Shown: positions 47,896 through 57,254, counted from the stretch's first letter. The stretch: 64,000 nucleotides of DNA from Methylovulum sp. (GCA_030653435.1 JAURZI010000089.1:1-64000), one strand, 5' to 3'. A program made the numbers and translations. The notes: generated by a model from the letters alone, not told the origin.

Positions 47896-49068
47896 CTATA
47901 ACCATTCAGCGGCAATATCCACCAATAAAATGCGCTCGTCGTCCAGCCTGAGTGACAATGTTTTACAGAGCAGATCAGAACTAAAGTCCCTGTACCGGTC
48001 GGAGGTGACAATACGATAACAATCATCGGTCGCCTCAAGCGCCCGCAACTGATAGAAATAGGCGCGCCACGACCAGTTAAAGCCCAATTTCTCACTGTCA
48101 TCGACCCACTTCCCATCAATCAAGTTATAGTTTGATGAAATTTGATCCCCTTCGTTATTGCATAAATAGAATCTCAGCACACCGCTGTCATAAAACATAT
48201 CGGTCGGCAGCTGCGCCAATACGAAATCATCCTCCAACGCACATTTCAACTGTTCTATCAAACCCTTGATAGCCAAAATAAATTGTATTTTGTCCCTTTC
48301 CCTGCCTAACGTAGTCTGTAGAAACTGTTTGCGTAGCGTGGCGATTTCTTGTTGATAATGCGTTGAATCCTGAAACGTTGCGACCGCTGGCGAAAACAGA
48401 TAACCCTGCATATATTGGGCCCCGCAATTTAAGCCAAAAAAGAACTCGTCAGCCGTTTCTACACCTTCACAGACAATGCGGCAGCCGGTACGCCTGGCCA
48501 AACGGGTCAGCATGTGCACAACATCGCTGGCAATACCGCCTTTCGCGGCCTTTTGGAACAAGGTCATGTCCAGCTTGATAATATCAGGCAGTATGGTCAT
48601 GACGCGTTCCAATTGCGAAAATCCGGAACCAAAATCATCGATAGCCACTTTGATGCCATTTTTACGGTAGATCTCGACCGCCTTGACCAGTTTATCTATG
48701 TCCCCTTCCGACTCGGTGATTTCTATGACAATCCGACTCCTATCAATGCCGAATTCATCTATCATCAGCATCGTAGGCAAAGCATTAAAATCGGAAATAT
48801 AGTCCAGCCAAGTAGCCGAAATATTAATCGTCAGATAGCAGCTGTTATTGAACGCGCTGAATTGTTGCAAGGCCTGGCGACGCACGATACGGTCCCATTC
48901 AATCAGCTGATGATGAGGTATGTCAGCAGAGGAAAACAGCGCCCCAGCAGAAATGACCCGCCCATTTGCATCATATTGCCGCGCCAGCGCCTCATACCCG
49001 ACGATATTACCGTTTGCCGCGCAAACAATGGGTTGAAAATAAGGGAACAGCTTTTTCTCTTGGTCCAT
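47896..49068 (-). CDS. Cyclic-di-GMP phosphodiesterase (EAL) with YkuI-like C-terminal sensor
   Basis: The 390-residue protein carries an EAL domain, about residues 8-240, with the active-site set visible: GYEALAR, NISATWL, IEITESEGD, AIDDFGSGFS, IKLDMTLF, CEGVETADE and MQGYLF, so it is probably active against cyclic di-GMP. The rest, after a helical linker, resembles the PAS/Cache-like YkuI C-terminal domain (region with VLRFYLCNNEGDQIS). It is cytoplasmic, with no membrane helices. First gene of a two-gene unit with the cyclase downstream; the pair would set local second-messenger level. Confidence 0.88.
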   Translation of the reverse strand: MDQEKKLFPYFQPIVCAANGNIVGYEALARQYDANGRVISAGALFSSADIPHHQLIEWDRIVRRQALQQFSAFNNSCYLTINISATWLDYISDFNALPTMLMIDEFGIDRSRIVIEITESEGDIDKLVKAVEIYRKNGIKVAIDDFGSGFSQLERVMTILPDIIKLDMTLFQKAAKGGIASDVVHMLTRLARRTGCRIVCEGVETADEFFFGLNCGAQYMQGYLFSPAVATFQDSTHYQQEIATLRKQFLQTTLGRERDKIQFILAIKGLIEQLKCALEDDFVLAQLPTDMFYDSGVLRFYLCNNEGDQISSNYNLIDGKWVDDSEKLGFNWSWRAYFYQLRALEATDDCYRIVTSDRYRDFSSDLLCKTLSLRLDDERILLVDIAAEWL

Positions 49069-49431
49069 ACTAATCGTGTGTTATTAGGGTCTGTTGTCGT
49101 GGCGTTTGCATTAAATCTACTCCGATGAGTTTTTAGCACTGATGACAACCCGCCTTTTCGACAACCGGGTATCATCCATTAATCCAGCCATATTACTGTT
49201 AAATGACTCAAGCTTACAAAGCATGAGTCATGCCAGGAATCCAGCAAGCATCGTATGCCCAAACCTCGCATTTACAGACTTGCTGTCCAATCGACAATAT
49301 TCTGCTTAATTTTCAATTTTAATCTGCCTACGCCATCAAATTGGAATCATGCTTGCAGCGATAATATCAGGAATTATGGGCCGCCTAAGTAAGACAAGGT
49401 CTCGGTGTTCTAAGTGAACAAGTCGTCGACC

Positions 49432-49458
49432 CAAATTGCACCATATTATTGCAATTTG
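49432..49458. promoter_or_regulatory. Inverted repeat CAAATTGCA-N9-TGCAATTTG
   Basis: Perfect 9-base arms are separated by 9 bases. The site lies about 90 bases upstream of the predicted peptidase promoter and has no T-tract on either strand, so an operator is more likely than a terminator. Confidence 0.4.
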
Positions 49459-49547
49459 ATTTAAGTTACGCACCCTTTTTGTGCACCAAAGCCAGGTGAG
49501 TTTTCAGCACAATCAAGCCAACTCAGGCGCAAATATCAGCGTTGCTG

Positions 49548-49576
49548 TTGGTAAAACGTTAAAAAACACTTACAAT
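49548..49576 (+). promoter_or_regulatory. Predicted sigma-70 promoter for the M23 peptidase operon
   Basis: TTGGTA (49548-49553) and TACAAT (49571-49576) are spaced by 17 bases. The -10 lies 63 bases before the GTG start. Confidence 0.45.
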
Positions 49577-49639
49577 GATAGACGTAAAAATAATGCCACC
49601 ACTATTCTTTACATATTTCAACTACTTAGCTAATATCCC

Positions 49640-50956
49640 GTGAAAAATAAATTTTATGCATCCTTGTTGATAGGGGTAGGTTTAGCTATTGCAAGCGCGT
49701 CTAGTCATGCAAAACCCTCCCACTCACCGGCCAAAAAACAGGTGTCTGCCACGGTCAAGCACAGTAAAAAACAGGCAGCCACAAGCGCTAAACGGGGCAA
49801 ATCACATGCCCACAACACGCTTGCGACCCATCTGAAAAGCATTAAGAAAAAACATGCCAACAAAATAACCTCCAAACTTGCGAACACGCATAAACGAAAG
49901 CCATATAAACTTGAAAAGCTTGCTACCCGCCGTTTAGAAACCACGTTACCAGCACCTGTTTCCAGTTTGGGGGCAACCAGAATACCCCATTTGCCTTCCA
50001 GAAACCGGCTGGTCCAACCTGAAGTACAGCTTACCGAAAACAATAGTCGTATCCACTCGTTAATTTCAGCAGAACATAACGATATTATTCACGATTCAGC
50101 CAGAATTGAGAAAAGCCGGGGTAATGCACCGCATCATTATTCCACTGCACACGGGACCATCACTTCTTCATTATCGGCAGCTGGTCAAAATGCCGGTTTA
50201 TCTGATGATCTGGTCACGCAACTCACCAATATTTTTGCCTGGGATATTGATTTTGCGACCAATTTGCATCGTGGCGATCAATTCACTATCGTCTATGGGC
50301 AGGGTACGGACGGCAACGAACAAATCATCGCGGCGGAATTTGTTGCCCAAGGCAGAATCCTGACCGCAGTCAAATACGAAGACGATGATGGCAACCTCAA
50401 TTATTACACGCCTGAAGGCAAAGCCATGCGTAAGGCATTTTTGAGCACGCCTGTCGATTATGTACGCATCAGTTCGCACTTTGACGCCAACCGCAGACAT
50501 CCCATACTCAATAGGATACGCGCCCATAAGGGTGTCGATTATGCCGCCAGGACCGGCACCCCGGTCAAAGCCACAGGGGATGGCAACATTGCCTTCATAG
50601 GCCGCAAAGGCGGCTATGGGCAAGTCATGATCATCAAACATGGCGAGCATTATGAAACCCTGTATGCCCATCTTTCCGGCTTTAAAAAAGACTTGCAGGA
50701 CGGCGATACGGTAAGTCAGGGCGAGGTGATCGGTTATGTCGGGCAAACCGGCTTGGCAACAGGCCCACATTTGCATTATGAGTTCCGTGTTGACGGCATG
50801 CACCGCAATCCTGAGCTCCAAGCACCCAGGCATCTGATGACGTTAAACGGCGGCTTGCTTGCCGACTTCAAAACACAAGCACATCCTGTGCTGGCACAAC
50901 TTTATTCGGCTAAAGCACAGACACTGCTGGCAAAAAATCAGCATAGCATGGACTAA
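49640..50956 (+). CDS. M23-family peptidoglycan endopeptidase
   Basis: The start is GTG with a signal peptide (KNKFYASLLIGVGLAIASAS). A 438-residue protein follows: a long Lys/His/Ala-rich basic stretch (about 30-100), a Csd3-like OapA/second domain (DLVTQLTNIFAWDIDFATNL) and a C-terminal LytM/M23 zinc peptidase, about residues 280-400. Zinc ligands are visible in HKGVDYAARTGTPV (H and D) and GPHLHYEFRVDG (HLH). It resembles MepM-type D,D-endopeptidases that open peptide cross-links during wall growth. The kinase gene for anhydro-MurNAc follows by 5 bases, so wall cutting and recycling are coupled. No good ribosome-binding site precedes the GTG. Confidence 0.88.
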   Translation: MKNKFYASLLIGVGLAIASASSHAKPSHSPAKKQVSATVKHSKKQAATSAKRGKSHAHNTLATHLKSIKKKHANKITSKLANTHKRKPYKLEKLATRRLETTLPAPVSSLGATRIPHLPSRNRLVQPEVQLTENNSRIHSLISAEHNDIIHDSARIEKSRGNAPHHYSTAHGTITSSLSAAGQNAGLSDDLVTQLTNIFAWDIDFATNLHRGDQFTIVYGQGTDGNEQIIAAEFVAQGRILTAVKYEDDDGNLNYYTPEGKAMRKAFLSTPVDYVRISSHFDANRRHPILNRIRAHKGVDYAARTGTPVKATGDGNIAFIGRKGGYGQVMIIKHGEHYETLYAHLSGFKKDLQDGDTVSQGEVIGYVGQTGLATGPHLHYEFRVDGMHRNPELQAPRHLMTLNGGLLADFKTQAHPVLAQLYSAKAQTLLAKNQHSMD

Positions 50957-50961
50957 ACCGC

Positions 50962-52077
50962 ATGTCTGAGTTCTATATCGGCCTGATGTCAGGCACCAGC
51001 CTCGACGGCATCGATGCCGCATTAGTCGATTTTAAAAACGGTGCCATCCGGCTGGTTACTTTTGAGTATCTGGCTTACCCTGATGACATTAAAGCAGCGA
51101 TACAGCAAATCAGCCTTGCCGAAAATCTGATCTCGTTAAAAGATTATGGCGGGCTGGATACCCGGTTAGGACTTTTATTTGCAGAAACCGTCGACGCATT
51201 GTTGGCCAAAACTGACATCCCGGCATCCTCAATCACTGCAATCGGCAGCCATGGGCAAACTGTTTTCCATGCGCCTGACCGTTCACTGCCTTTTTCGTTA
51301 CAAATCGGTGACCCCAATATTATTGCCGAAAAAACAGGCATTACGACAGTCGCCGATTTCAGGCGGCGAGATATTGCTGCCCATGGGCAGGGTGCTCCGT
51401 TAGTCCCGGCATTTCATCAAGCCGTATTTAGCCATCCGCATATACACCGTTGTATCGTCAATATCGGCGGCATTGCCAACATCACAGTGTTGCCCGCCGA
51501 TACTTCAGCGCCCATCATCGGTTTCGACACCGGCCCCGGCAACACCTTGATCGACCTGTGGATACAACGGCATCAAAACCGCGACTATGACCCAGATGGT
51601 GCGTGGGCAAAAACCGGGAACATTAACCATAAACTGGTCTCACAATTGGCGCAGGATGCCTATTTTAAAATGCCCGCCCCTAAAAGCACGGGTAAGGAAC
51701 ACTTTTCCCTGACTTGGCTAGAGCGCCATTGTGATATTCATCAATACCGCCCAGAAGACCTTCAGGCCAGCCTATGCTACCTGACAGCAACCAGCATTTG
51801 CGATGCAATACAACAGTATGCGCCAGCAACAGAACAAGTATTGGTTTGCGGAGGGGGCATCCATAATGACTACTTGCTGCAACTGCTAGGGCAAAACTTG
51901 TCTTGCCCTGTGCTTTCAACCGATGACTTCGGCATTAACCCTGACCATGTTGAGGCAATGGCGTTTGCGTGGCTCGCCCGGCAAACCATCAATCATCTGC
52001 CTGGTAATCTTAAAGAAGTGACAGGCGCAGACCGCGCTGTTGTGTTGGGTGGAATTTATCAAAAAGGTTTCATTTGA
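50962..52077 (+). CDS. anmK: Anhydro-N-acetylmuramic acid kinase
   Basis: The 371-residue protein phosphorylates 1,6-anhydro-MurNAc with ring opening, giving MurNAc-6-phosphate in peptidoglycan recycling. The family signature is clear: IGLMSGTSLDGIDAAL at the N-terminus, GSHGQTVFH, GDPNIIAEKTG, FRRRDIAAHGQGAPLVP, NIGGIANIT and GFDTGPGNTLID, then CGGGIHNDYLL near the C-terminus. Length is normal for the family. It starts 5 bases after the M23 gene on the same strand. Confidence 0.96.
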   Translation: MSEFYIGLMSGTSLDGIDAALVDFKNGAIRLVTFEYLAYPDDIKAAIQQISLAENLISLKDYGGLDTRLGLLFAETVDALLAKTDIPASSITAIGSHGQTVFHAPDRSLPFSLQIGDPNIIAEKTGITTVADFRRRDIAAHGQGAPLVPAFHQAVFSHPHIHRCIVNIGGIANITVLPADTSAPIIGFDTGPGNTLIDLWIQRHQNRDYDPDGAWAKTGNINHKLVSQLAQDAYFKMPAPKSTGKEHFSLTWLERHCDIHQYRPEDLQASLCYLTATSICDAIQQYAPATEQVLVCGGGIHNDYLLQLLGQNLSCPVLSTDDFGINPDHVEAMAFAWLARQTINHLPGNLKEVTGADRAVVLGGIYQKGFI

Positions 52078-52089
52078 GGCCCGTGACCA

Positions 52090-52110
52090 TCGCGCACGGC
52101 ACGCCTTAAC
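52090..52110. repeat. Decayed palindromic-repeat arm between anmK and erpA
   Basis: CGCGCACGGCACGCC followed by TTAAC matches the core of the solitary arm at 24436-24457. It fills the 32-base gap between two convergent genes. Confidence 0.45.
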
Positions 52111-52442
52111 TATGCCGAAAAAGAAGATCCACAACCACAGGTCGTCGTCGCGTTAGGGTTGCGGATAACAAACTGCGCCCCAGAAACATCCTCTTTATAA
52201 TCAACCTGGGCACCAGCCAGATACTGGATGCTCATCGAATCAACCAGCACCGTGACGCCGCCGTTGGCTACACAGGTGTCGTCTTCATTGACTTCCTCAT
52301 CAAAAGTAAAGCCGTATTGAAAACCGGAACAGCCTCCGCCAGTGACATAAACCCGAAGCTTTAGGTTATCGTTACCTTCTTCGGCGATTAATTCACTCAC
52401 CTTCGCGGCGGCACTGTCAGTAAAAATTATTGGATTTGTCAT
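52110..52442 (-). CDS. erpA: Iron-sulphur cluster insertion protein ErpA (A-type carrier)
   Basis: The 110-residue product is a standard-length A-type Fe-S carrier with three conserved cysteines ([10 protein letters not shown] and TTCGCGSSF) and the [13 protein letters not shown] opening. It passes clusters to apo-proteins in the cytoplasm. The window itself contains several Fe-S clients (MmoC and the MmoC-like reductase). It is convergent with anmK and divergent from the haemoglobin gene. Confidence 0.95.
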   Translation of the reverse strand: MTNPIIFTDSAAAKVSELIAEEGNDNLKLRVYVTGGGCSGFQYGFTFDEEVNEDDTCVANGGVTVLVDSMSIQYLAGAQVDYKEDVSGAQFVIRNPNATTTCGCGSSFSA

Positions 52443-52708
52443 AAAGCTAAAGTACGTATAAGTTAAATCAAGCTTCGATTATGACTATACCCAGCAATTT
52501 AGTCAACATTTCAACCAGCGCTCTGATTGACCCTCATACAACAATAAACACTTATGTCATAAAAAACATTTAAAAGTCATATATTGCATAAAATTTTAGC
52601 TTGTAATACACTCCCACCCCGTAAGCGCAGATGCTTACTGGCGCTGTTGCAAAAAGCTGCCGCAGCGGGACGACATGAAGAACACCTACAATAATAATAC
52701 CGGAGACC

Positions 52709-53101
52709 ATGATGAGTGAAACACTGGAAACAACAAACCTGACATTATTTGAGCAACTCGGCGGCGCTGCTGCGGTTGATGCGGCTGTGGATATTTTTTA
52801 CCGCAAAGTGCTGGCTGATTACCGTATTAACCGCTTTTTCGATAACGTCGACATGGAAAAACAAGCCGCCAAGCAAAAAGCTTTTTTGACTATGGCTTTT
52901 GGCGGCCCGCATAACTATACCGGCGAAGACATGCGTAAAGGCCATGAGCGCCTTGTTAAAATGGGCTTGGATGATAGCCATTTTGATGCTGTTATGGAGC
53001 ATCTGGAGGCAACATTGCAGGAATTGAATGTGCCTGGAGCGCTGATCGCGCAAGTTGCCGCCATTGCCGAAAGCACCCGTACCGACGTATTGGGCAGATA
53101 G
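52709..53101 (+). CDS. Truncated haemoglobin (group I)
   Basis: The 130-residue globin has a 2-over-2 fold. Landmarks are FEQLGGAAAVDAAV, the B9-B10 pair Phe30-Tyr31, FGGPHNYTGEDM and the proximal haem His79 in KGHERL. Group I truncated haemoglobins bind oxygen and nitric oxide and often detoxify NO. GGAGA precedes the ATG. The reductase gene begins 20 bases downstream, which suggests it is the electron donor that keeps the haem ferrous. Confidence 0.92.
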   Translation: MMSETLETTNLTLFEQLGGAAAVDAAVDIFYRKVLADYRINRFFDNVDMEKQAAKQKAFLTMAFGGPHNYTGEDMRKGHERLVKMGLDDSHFDAVMEHLEATLQELNVPGALIAQVAAIAESTRTDVLGR

Positions 53102-53120
53102 TGACATCGGGTGGAGTAAC

Positions 53121-54095
53121 ATGCTGAACATTACCTGCGGTGAATCCAATGTCGCCTGCTTAGCCAACGAAACCGTACTTGATGCCTTATTGAAGGCAAA
53201 CATACCCATACCTTATGGCTGTCGACAAGGCGTTTGCCAATCCTGTTTAATGCGTAGCCTTGATGTGACTCCACCTGTTGCGGCACAAATCGGCATTAAA
53301 GATACCTTACAAAAACAAAACTATTTTCTTGCCTGTTGTTGCCACCCTGAACAGGATATGACGGTCAGCTTGCCCGACCAGCAAGACACATGGTTTGAAG
53401 CCAGCGTTATCCAAAAACAGCAGCTGTCACCCGAAATCATTCGTCTGACGCTGCAATACAACGCGGAGCTGAGTTTTTTTGCCGGCCAATTTGTTAATTT
53501 GCAACGACTAGACGGCTTGACCCGCAGCTATTCCATCGCCAATAGCTCACGGCATGAGAAAATTTTAGAATTCCATATTCGTCGTTTGCCTAATGGTCAA
53601 TTCAGCAGCTGGGCACATGATGAGCTGCAACCCGGCACCACATTAACGCTCACCGAAGCGCGAGGCAGTTGCCATTACTTGCCAGGACGCGCTCAGCAAC
53701 CGTTATTGTTAATCGGCACAGGCAGTGGCCTGGCACCACTGTACGGCATTATCCACGATGCCTTGGCACAGGGCCATGCAGGCAGCATCCATCTTTATCA
53801 CGGCAGTCGCAACAGCGAAGGTTTATATTTGATTGATGAAATGCAGGAGCTCGCCAAGCAATATGCTAATTTTAATTACACAGCCAGTGTTTCAGGAGCT
53901 TGCGCTACCGAAACAGGGTTTGCTCAGGGCCGCGCCCATGAACTTGCATTAAATGCCGTACAAAGCCTGAAAGGCTGGCGTGTTTATTTGTGCGGTCATC
54001 CTGAGATGGTCAATCAAAGCAAGAGAATGGCCTATATTAAAGGGGCCAGCCTGGGTGATATCTATGCTGATGCTTTCCTTACGCTACCCCATTAA
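53121..54095 (+). CDS. [2Fe-2S]/FAD/NAD(P)H reductase, MmoC-like, paired with truncated haemoglobin
   Basis: The start at 53121 (MLNITCG) has GGTGGAG just upstream and gives 324 residues. The N-terminal plant-type ferredoxin has Cys34, Cys39, Cys42 and a fourth from the CCC at 71-73. It is followed by an FAD domain (RSYSIANSS) and an NAD(P) domain (IGTGSGLAPLYG, YLCGHPEMV). This is the same layout as MmoC at 60243-61280, but the sequences differ clearly and it sits with a globin gene. Such reductases feed one electron at a time from NADH to a haem or di-iron partner. Co-transcription with the globin is very likely. Confidence 0.88.
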   Translation: MLNITCGESNVACLANETVLDALLKANIPIPYGCRQGVCQSCLMRSLDVTPPVAAQIGIKDTLQKQNYFLACCCHPEQDMTVSLPDQQDTWFEASVIQKQQLSPEIIRLTLQYNAELSFFAGQFVNLQRLDGLTRSYSIANSSRHEKILEFHIRRLPNGQFSSWAHDELQPGTTLTLTEARGSCHYLPGRAQQPLLLIGTGSGLAPLYGIIHDALAQGHAGSIHLYHGSRNSEGLYLIDEMQELAKQYANFNYTASVSGACATETGFAQGRAHELALNAVQSLKGWRVYLCGHPEMVNQSKRMAYIKGASLGDIYADAFLTLPH

Positions 54096-54563
54096 AAACC
54101 TAAGCCAAAATATCTGTTAAAACGGCATCATCACACCCAACCGCTTTACGCATCAGCTTAATGGTCATCCGTTGTTTTTTGGTCTGCCGTATCATGCCCA
54201 AAGCCGCCTATTGCGCTATAGGCTGGAACATTATCTTTGCCTATGTGGCGTTAGCCCGCTCCGAAATACATACTCAACGCAAAGAACATACAAAAGCATG
54301 CACAACGACGTTAACCAGGCCTGAAATTGGTAATTTCCGCTGACATGGTTCCGGCACATCTAGTGATGTTGGCAGTTGCAAGCGGGAACCCCGCTGGATG
54401 TACTTAAGGATTTGGGAATGGTCTGACTTAACGATGATTCCGAGATATGCTCATTTATCAGCTCAGCATCTTGATGATGCCTGTCAGCAATCTAATGATT
54501 GCTTAGACAAATTTACTACAAAGGAGGGAGACAAGAACTAATGAATTGATCTAACTGATTTAT
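54096..54563. other. 468-base intergenic stretch with no clear gene
   Basis: I find only short unconvincing ORFs (for example 31 residues on the minus strand, 54100-54195). The region lies between the reductase gene and the tRNA cluster and may contain degraded mobile-element sequence. The downstream signals of the tRNA transcript should lie at its right end. Confidence 0.4.
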
Positions 54564-54640
54564 TGGGGTGAACGACGGGGCTCGAACCCGCGACAACAGG
54601 AATCACAATCCTGCACTCTACCAACTGAGCTACGCTCACC
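54564..54640 (-). tRNA. tRNA-His (GTG)
   Basis: A cloverleaf on the minus strand: acceptor with the extra 5' G typical of tRNA-His, D-arm TAGCTCAGTTGGTAGAG, anticodon loop with GTG, T-arm GGTTCGAGCCC and an encoded CCA. Confidence 0.95.
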
Positions 54641-54671
54641 ATAAATTTGGGAAATATGATATATTAAGAAA

Positions 54672-54748
54672 TGGCGCGCTTGGCAGGACTCGAACCTGCG
54701 ACCCCCAGCTTAGAAGGCTGGTGCTCTATCCGGTTGAGCTACAAGCGC
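54672..54748 (-). tRNA. tRNA-Arg (TCT)
   Basis: A cloverleaf on the minus strand: acceptor GCGCTTG paired with the 3' end, anticodon stem CCAGC/GCTGG enclosing CTTCTAA (anticodon TCT), T-loop GGTTCGAGTCC, encoded CCA. Confidence 0.95.
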
Positions 54749-54751
54749 TAA

Positions 54752-54828
54752 TGGTCGGGGTGGAGGGATTCGAACCCCCGACATCCTGCTCCCAAAGCAG
54801 GCGCGCTACCAAACTGCGCTACACCCCG
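54752..54828 (-). tRNA. tRNA-Pro (TGG)
   Basis: A cloverleaf on the minus strand: acceptor CGGGGTG, anticodon stem CCTGC/GCAGG enclosing TTTGGGA (anticodon TGG), T-loop GGTTCGAATCC, encoded CCA. First gene of a Pro-Arg-His operon with gaps of 3 and 31 bases. Confidence 0.95.
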
Positions 54829-55133
54829 ACAATCTCCTTACCAATGGCTTGTATTTTTAACCACTCTTGAAGAGCTGACTATGATAGCGACCAATAGTTA
54901 TTCCGTCAACCATTTTATTAATCGAGGCATTTGCGCTGTAACGCTTTCCAGATTCACTGGCGAAAAAAGAGCAGATATCTCGTCTCAAAATATTTACTTG
55001 GGCGACTCCCAAACACGGCATCTGAAAATTTTAGGCGTCGAATATCGAAAAAACCATCGGAGCCCATTTTTAGGCAATGGAACCCCTTCGCCAGCATCAT
55101 CGGCTTTTGTTGCGGAACGCCCCCGATACGATT

Positions 55134-55289
55134 TTAACCCGTTTTTCGAATCGGAATCGGCTGAACCAGTGAACGCATCTGCTCGATGCGTCCCGCTTTC
55201 ACATGGCCTAGCGCCATAGCCATCATAACTGCCAGGGCCAGCCCCATACGGGTTTTCATTTTGGTCTGGCTCCGGATAAACTTGAACAT
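55134..55289 (-). pseudogene. Probable transposase C-terminal remnant
   Basis: A 51-codon ORF (MFKFIRSQTKMKTRMGLALA ... AGRIEQMRSLV) looks like the tail of an insertion-sequence transposase (Met/Ala-rich helix before an 'MRSLV' end). It has no N-terminal catalytic part. A stop lies 11 codons upstream in frame, so the rest is lost. It sits in the 613-base gap between the tRNA cluster and mmoR; the remainder of that gap shows nothing else. The family call rests on memory of similar tails, hence moderate confidence. Confidence 0.4.
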
Positions 55290-55441
55290 CGAGTTTATCC
55301 TCTGACGTCGCAGCAGTGATTAATGCCGTTTAGTAATCATGCCGAACGGTATTGAAGACCGACACACTCCTAGCCACTTTAGTCATTGAATCTTGCATTC
55401 AACTCATAAGTGCAATCGTAAATAATCGGATATAAAGAAGG

Positions 55442-57205
55442 CTAACTGCTATAGTTCTCCGCTTTATTCAAACCGAAATATTCCATTTTTTTATAAAGCG
55501 TAGTGCGGGTAATGCCTAGTTTTTTTGCAGTCAGGGAAATGTTGCCGTCATAATTTTTTAACGCTGTTTTAATCCCGTGCAATTCCCAGTCTGACAAGCT
55601 CATCACCTGTAATGGGTCGGGTGTGGTAGGCAGTCGAAAACGGGCGACATCGAGCAAGTTTTGTTGTTTCAATTCAGCTATAAAATCAAGTGGCAAATCT
55701 TGGGTGGTGATAAACCTGCTGCTGGCAGTATAAAGTGTTGCCCTTATAACATTGATCAATTGGCGGATATTGCCAGGCCAAGGATGTTGTTCAAACAAAA
55801 TAATGACTTCCGGGCAAATGGCAAATGGGGTTTCTGTTGCCATGGCGTTTAATTCCCGTTGCAGGATGTGATGGATGATGGCTTTTTTATCGTTGCGATC
55901 ACGTAAGGCTTGTAGATGGATTTGTGCTCCGTTCAGGCGATAGTATAGGTCACGCCGAAAACGTCCAGCCTCAACCGCTTCCAATAACTGAACATTCGTT
56001 GCTGCAATTACTTGCACATCCACCCGTATCGGCTTGTTGCCGCCTACAGGCGTGAATTCTGACGTTTCCAGCACTCTGAGCAAGGTTGATTGTAAATCAA
56101 AGCTCATATCGCCAATTTCATCGAGAAACAAAATACCGGTATCAGCCAACATGAACTTGCCCTGTTTTCCCGTGGTTTTTGCGCCGGTAAAGCTTCCTGA
56201 TTCGTAACCGAAGAGTTCGCTTTCTATCAAGTCATGAGGGATGGAGGCGCAATTGATAGCAATCAACGGGGCGTTTTTTCTAGGGCCGGCATTTTTAATT
56301 AGCGTGACAAAATGATCTTTACCCACTCCTGATTCACCTGTAATCAAAATAGGGACTTTATATCCTTGCAACTTGACGGCCTTTTCGACCAATATCGCCA
56401 ATTCTTCTGATACCGCCGCCCCGTCAAATTTGCCGTTAGTTTTTGAAGCTGCTTTGAAGGGAATTTTTTCCAGCACCCGTTGTTGCGCCAGGGAGTTTTT
56501 GGCTAATGGGAAATCCGTGTTCACCAATACGCAGATGAGATGCAAAAATGCAAACAAAGAATTCATGCTTTCTTGGTGATGGTTGCTGACCAAGCCGATA
56601 ACCGCCAATAATTGCCCGGCATCGTCAAGTAGGGGATAGCCTACAGTCGTGTAAGGGTGCAATACACTCAGATAATGCTCCATACCCTGGAAGGCTATGG
56701 GTTTTTTCAATTCCGCCGCCGTCCCTATTCCGTTATTACCTAAAACCGACTCCAGCCAATTGCCCCCCCTTGCACTGGTACGTGAAATAAATGAACCCAG
56801 TGGTTGTTGCTCGCCTAGCACATGTAACAGGTTGCCGTCAGAAGCGGTCAGTATCATCATGACGCCCGCTTCCTTCAAAAAAACATGGAAATTATGGCTT
56901 AGTTGTTTGATTAACTGTTCTATTTTTTGCGATGGTACATCTGGGCTTTTTGTATTGTTGATAATGGGGTAATTATCCCACATGGCATAATTGCCTAAGG
57001 GTAGTCGGTAGTCTTCAAGGCAACGATGCCATGATTCGATGACTTCAAGGCGCACCCAATCACATTGATCGGGTACAGAGCGGGTTTGAGTCATCCATTG
57101 CCAAGCTTGCATAGGCCGAAAAACCTGATACTCGCAGGATTGTCCCAACAACAATGATCCCTGTGCCAAATGGTCTTGTTGGTGGATATGCAAATCGATA
57201 AGCAT
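55442..57205 (-). CDS. mmoR: Sigma-54-dependent transcriptional activator MmoR
   Basis: The 587-residue AcoR/NtrC-type activator has an N-terminal sensory region with GAF-like features (about 60-260). The AAA+ domain is about 265-500, with Walker A GESGVGKD near 287, the sigma-54 contact loop GSFTGA near 338 and Walker B ILFLDEIGDM near 360. A Fis-type helix-turn-helix closes the protein (NISLTAKKLGITRTTLYKKM). In other methanotrophs MmoR with MmoG switches on the sMMO promoter under low copper. Placement just beyond mmoG supports the name. An intrinsic-terminator-like hairpin lies between mmoG and this gene, so it probably has its own promoter. Confidence 0.9.
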   Translation of the reverse strand: MLIDLHIHQQDHLAQGSLLLGQSCEYQVFRPMQAWQWMTQTRSVPDQCDWVRLEVIESWHRCLEDYRLPLGNYAMWDNYPIINNTKSPDVPSQKIEQLIKQLSHNFHVFLKEAGVMMILTASDGNLLHVLGEQQPLGSFISRTSARGGNWLESVLGNNGIGTAAELKKPIAFQGMEHYLSVLHPYTTVGYPLLDDAGQLLAVIGLVSNHHQESMNSLFAFLHLICVLVNTDFPLAKNSLAQQRVLEKIPFKAASKTNGKFDGAAVSEELAILVEKAVKLQGYKVPILITGESGVGKDHFVTLIKNAGPRKNAPLIAINCASIPHDLIESELFGYESGSFTGAKTTGKQGKFMLADTGILFLDEIGDMSFDLQSTLLRVLETSEFTPVGGNKPIRVDVQVIAATNVQLLEAVEAGRFRRDLYYRLNGAQIHLQALRDRNDKKAIIHHILQRELNAMATETPFAICPEVIILFEQHPWPGNIRQLINVIRATLYTASSRFITTQDLPLDFIAELKQQNLLDVARFRLPTTPDPLQVMSLSDWELHGIKTALKNYDGNISLTAKKLGITRTTLYKKMEYFGLNKAENYSS

Positions 57206-57254
57206 TCAGTTCTCTTGGATTGGGGATATTGCTAGTCACCCAAGATAACAAAAT

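Larger units (their letters stand above)
49069..49639. other. 571-base divergent intergenic region before the M23 peptidase gene
   Basis: It holds a 9-base perfect inverted repeat (49432-49458) and a good sigma-70-like promoter for the peptidase (49548-49576). No further ORF or RNA is recognised in the left half, which would carry the EAL gene promoter. Confidence 0.5.

Noticed and set aside
53121-54095. Second copy of mmoC
   Set aside because: Same layout but clearly different sequence and tightly paired with a globin gene; treated as a separate reductase.
54568-54870. 100-residue open frame across the tRNA genes
   Set aside because: It is a translation of tRNA-complement sequence; the three cloverleafs explain the region.
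54881-55219. 112-residue plus-strand open frame before mmoR
   Set aside because: The opposite strand carries the transposase-like remnant with better protein character; this frame has no motif or start signal.
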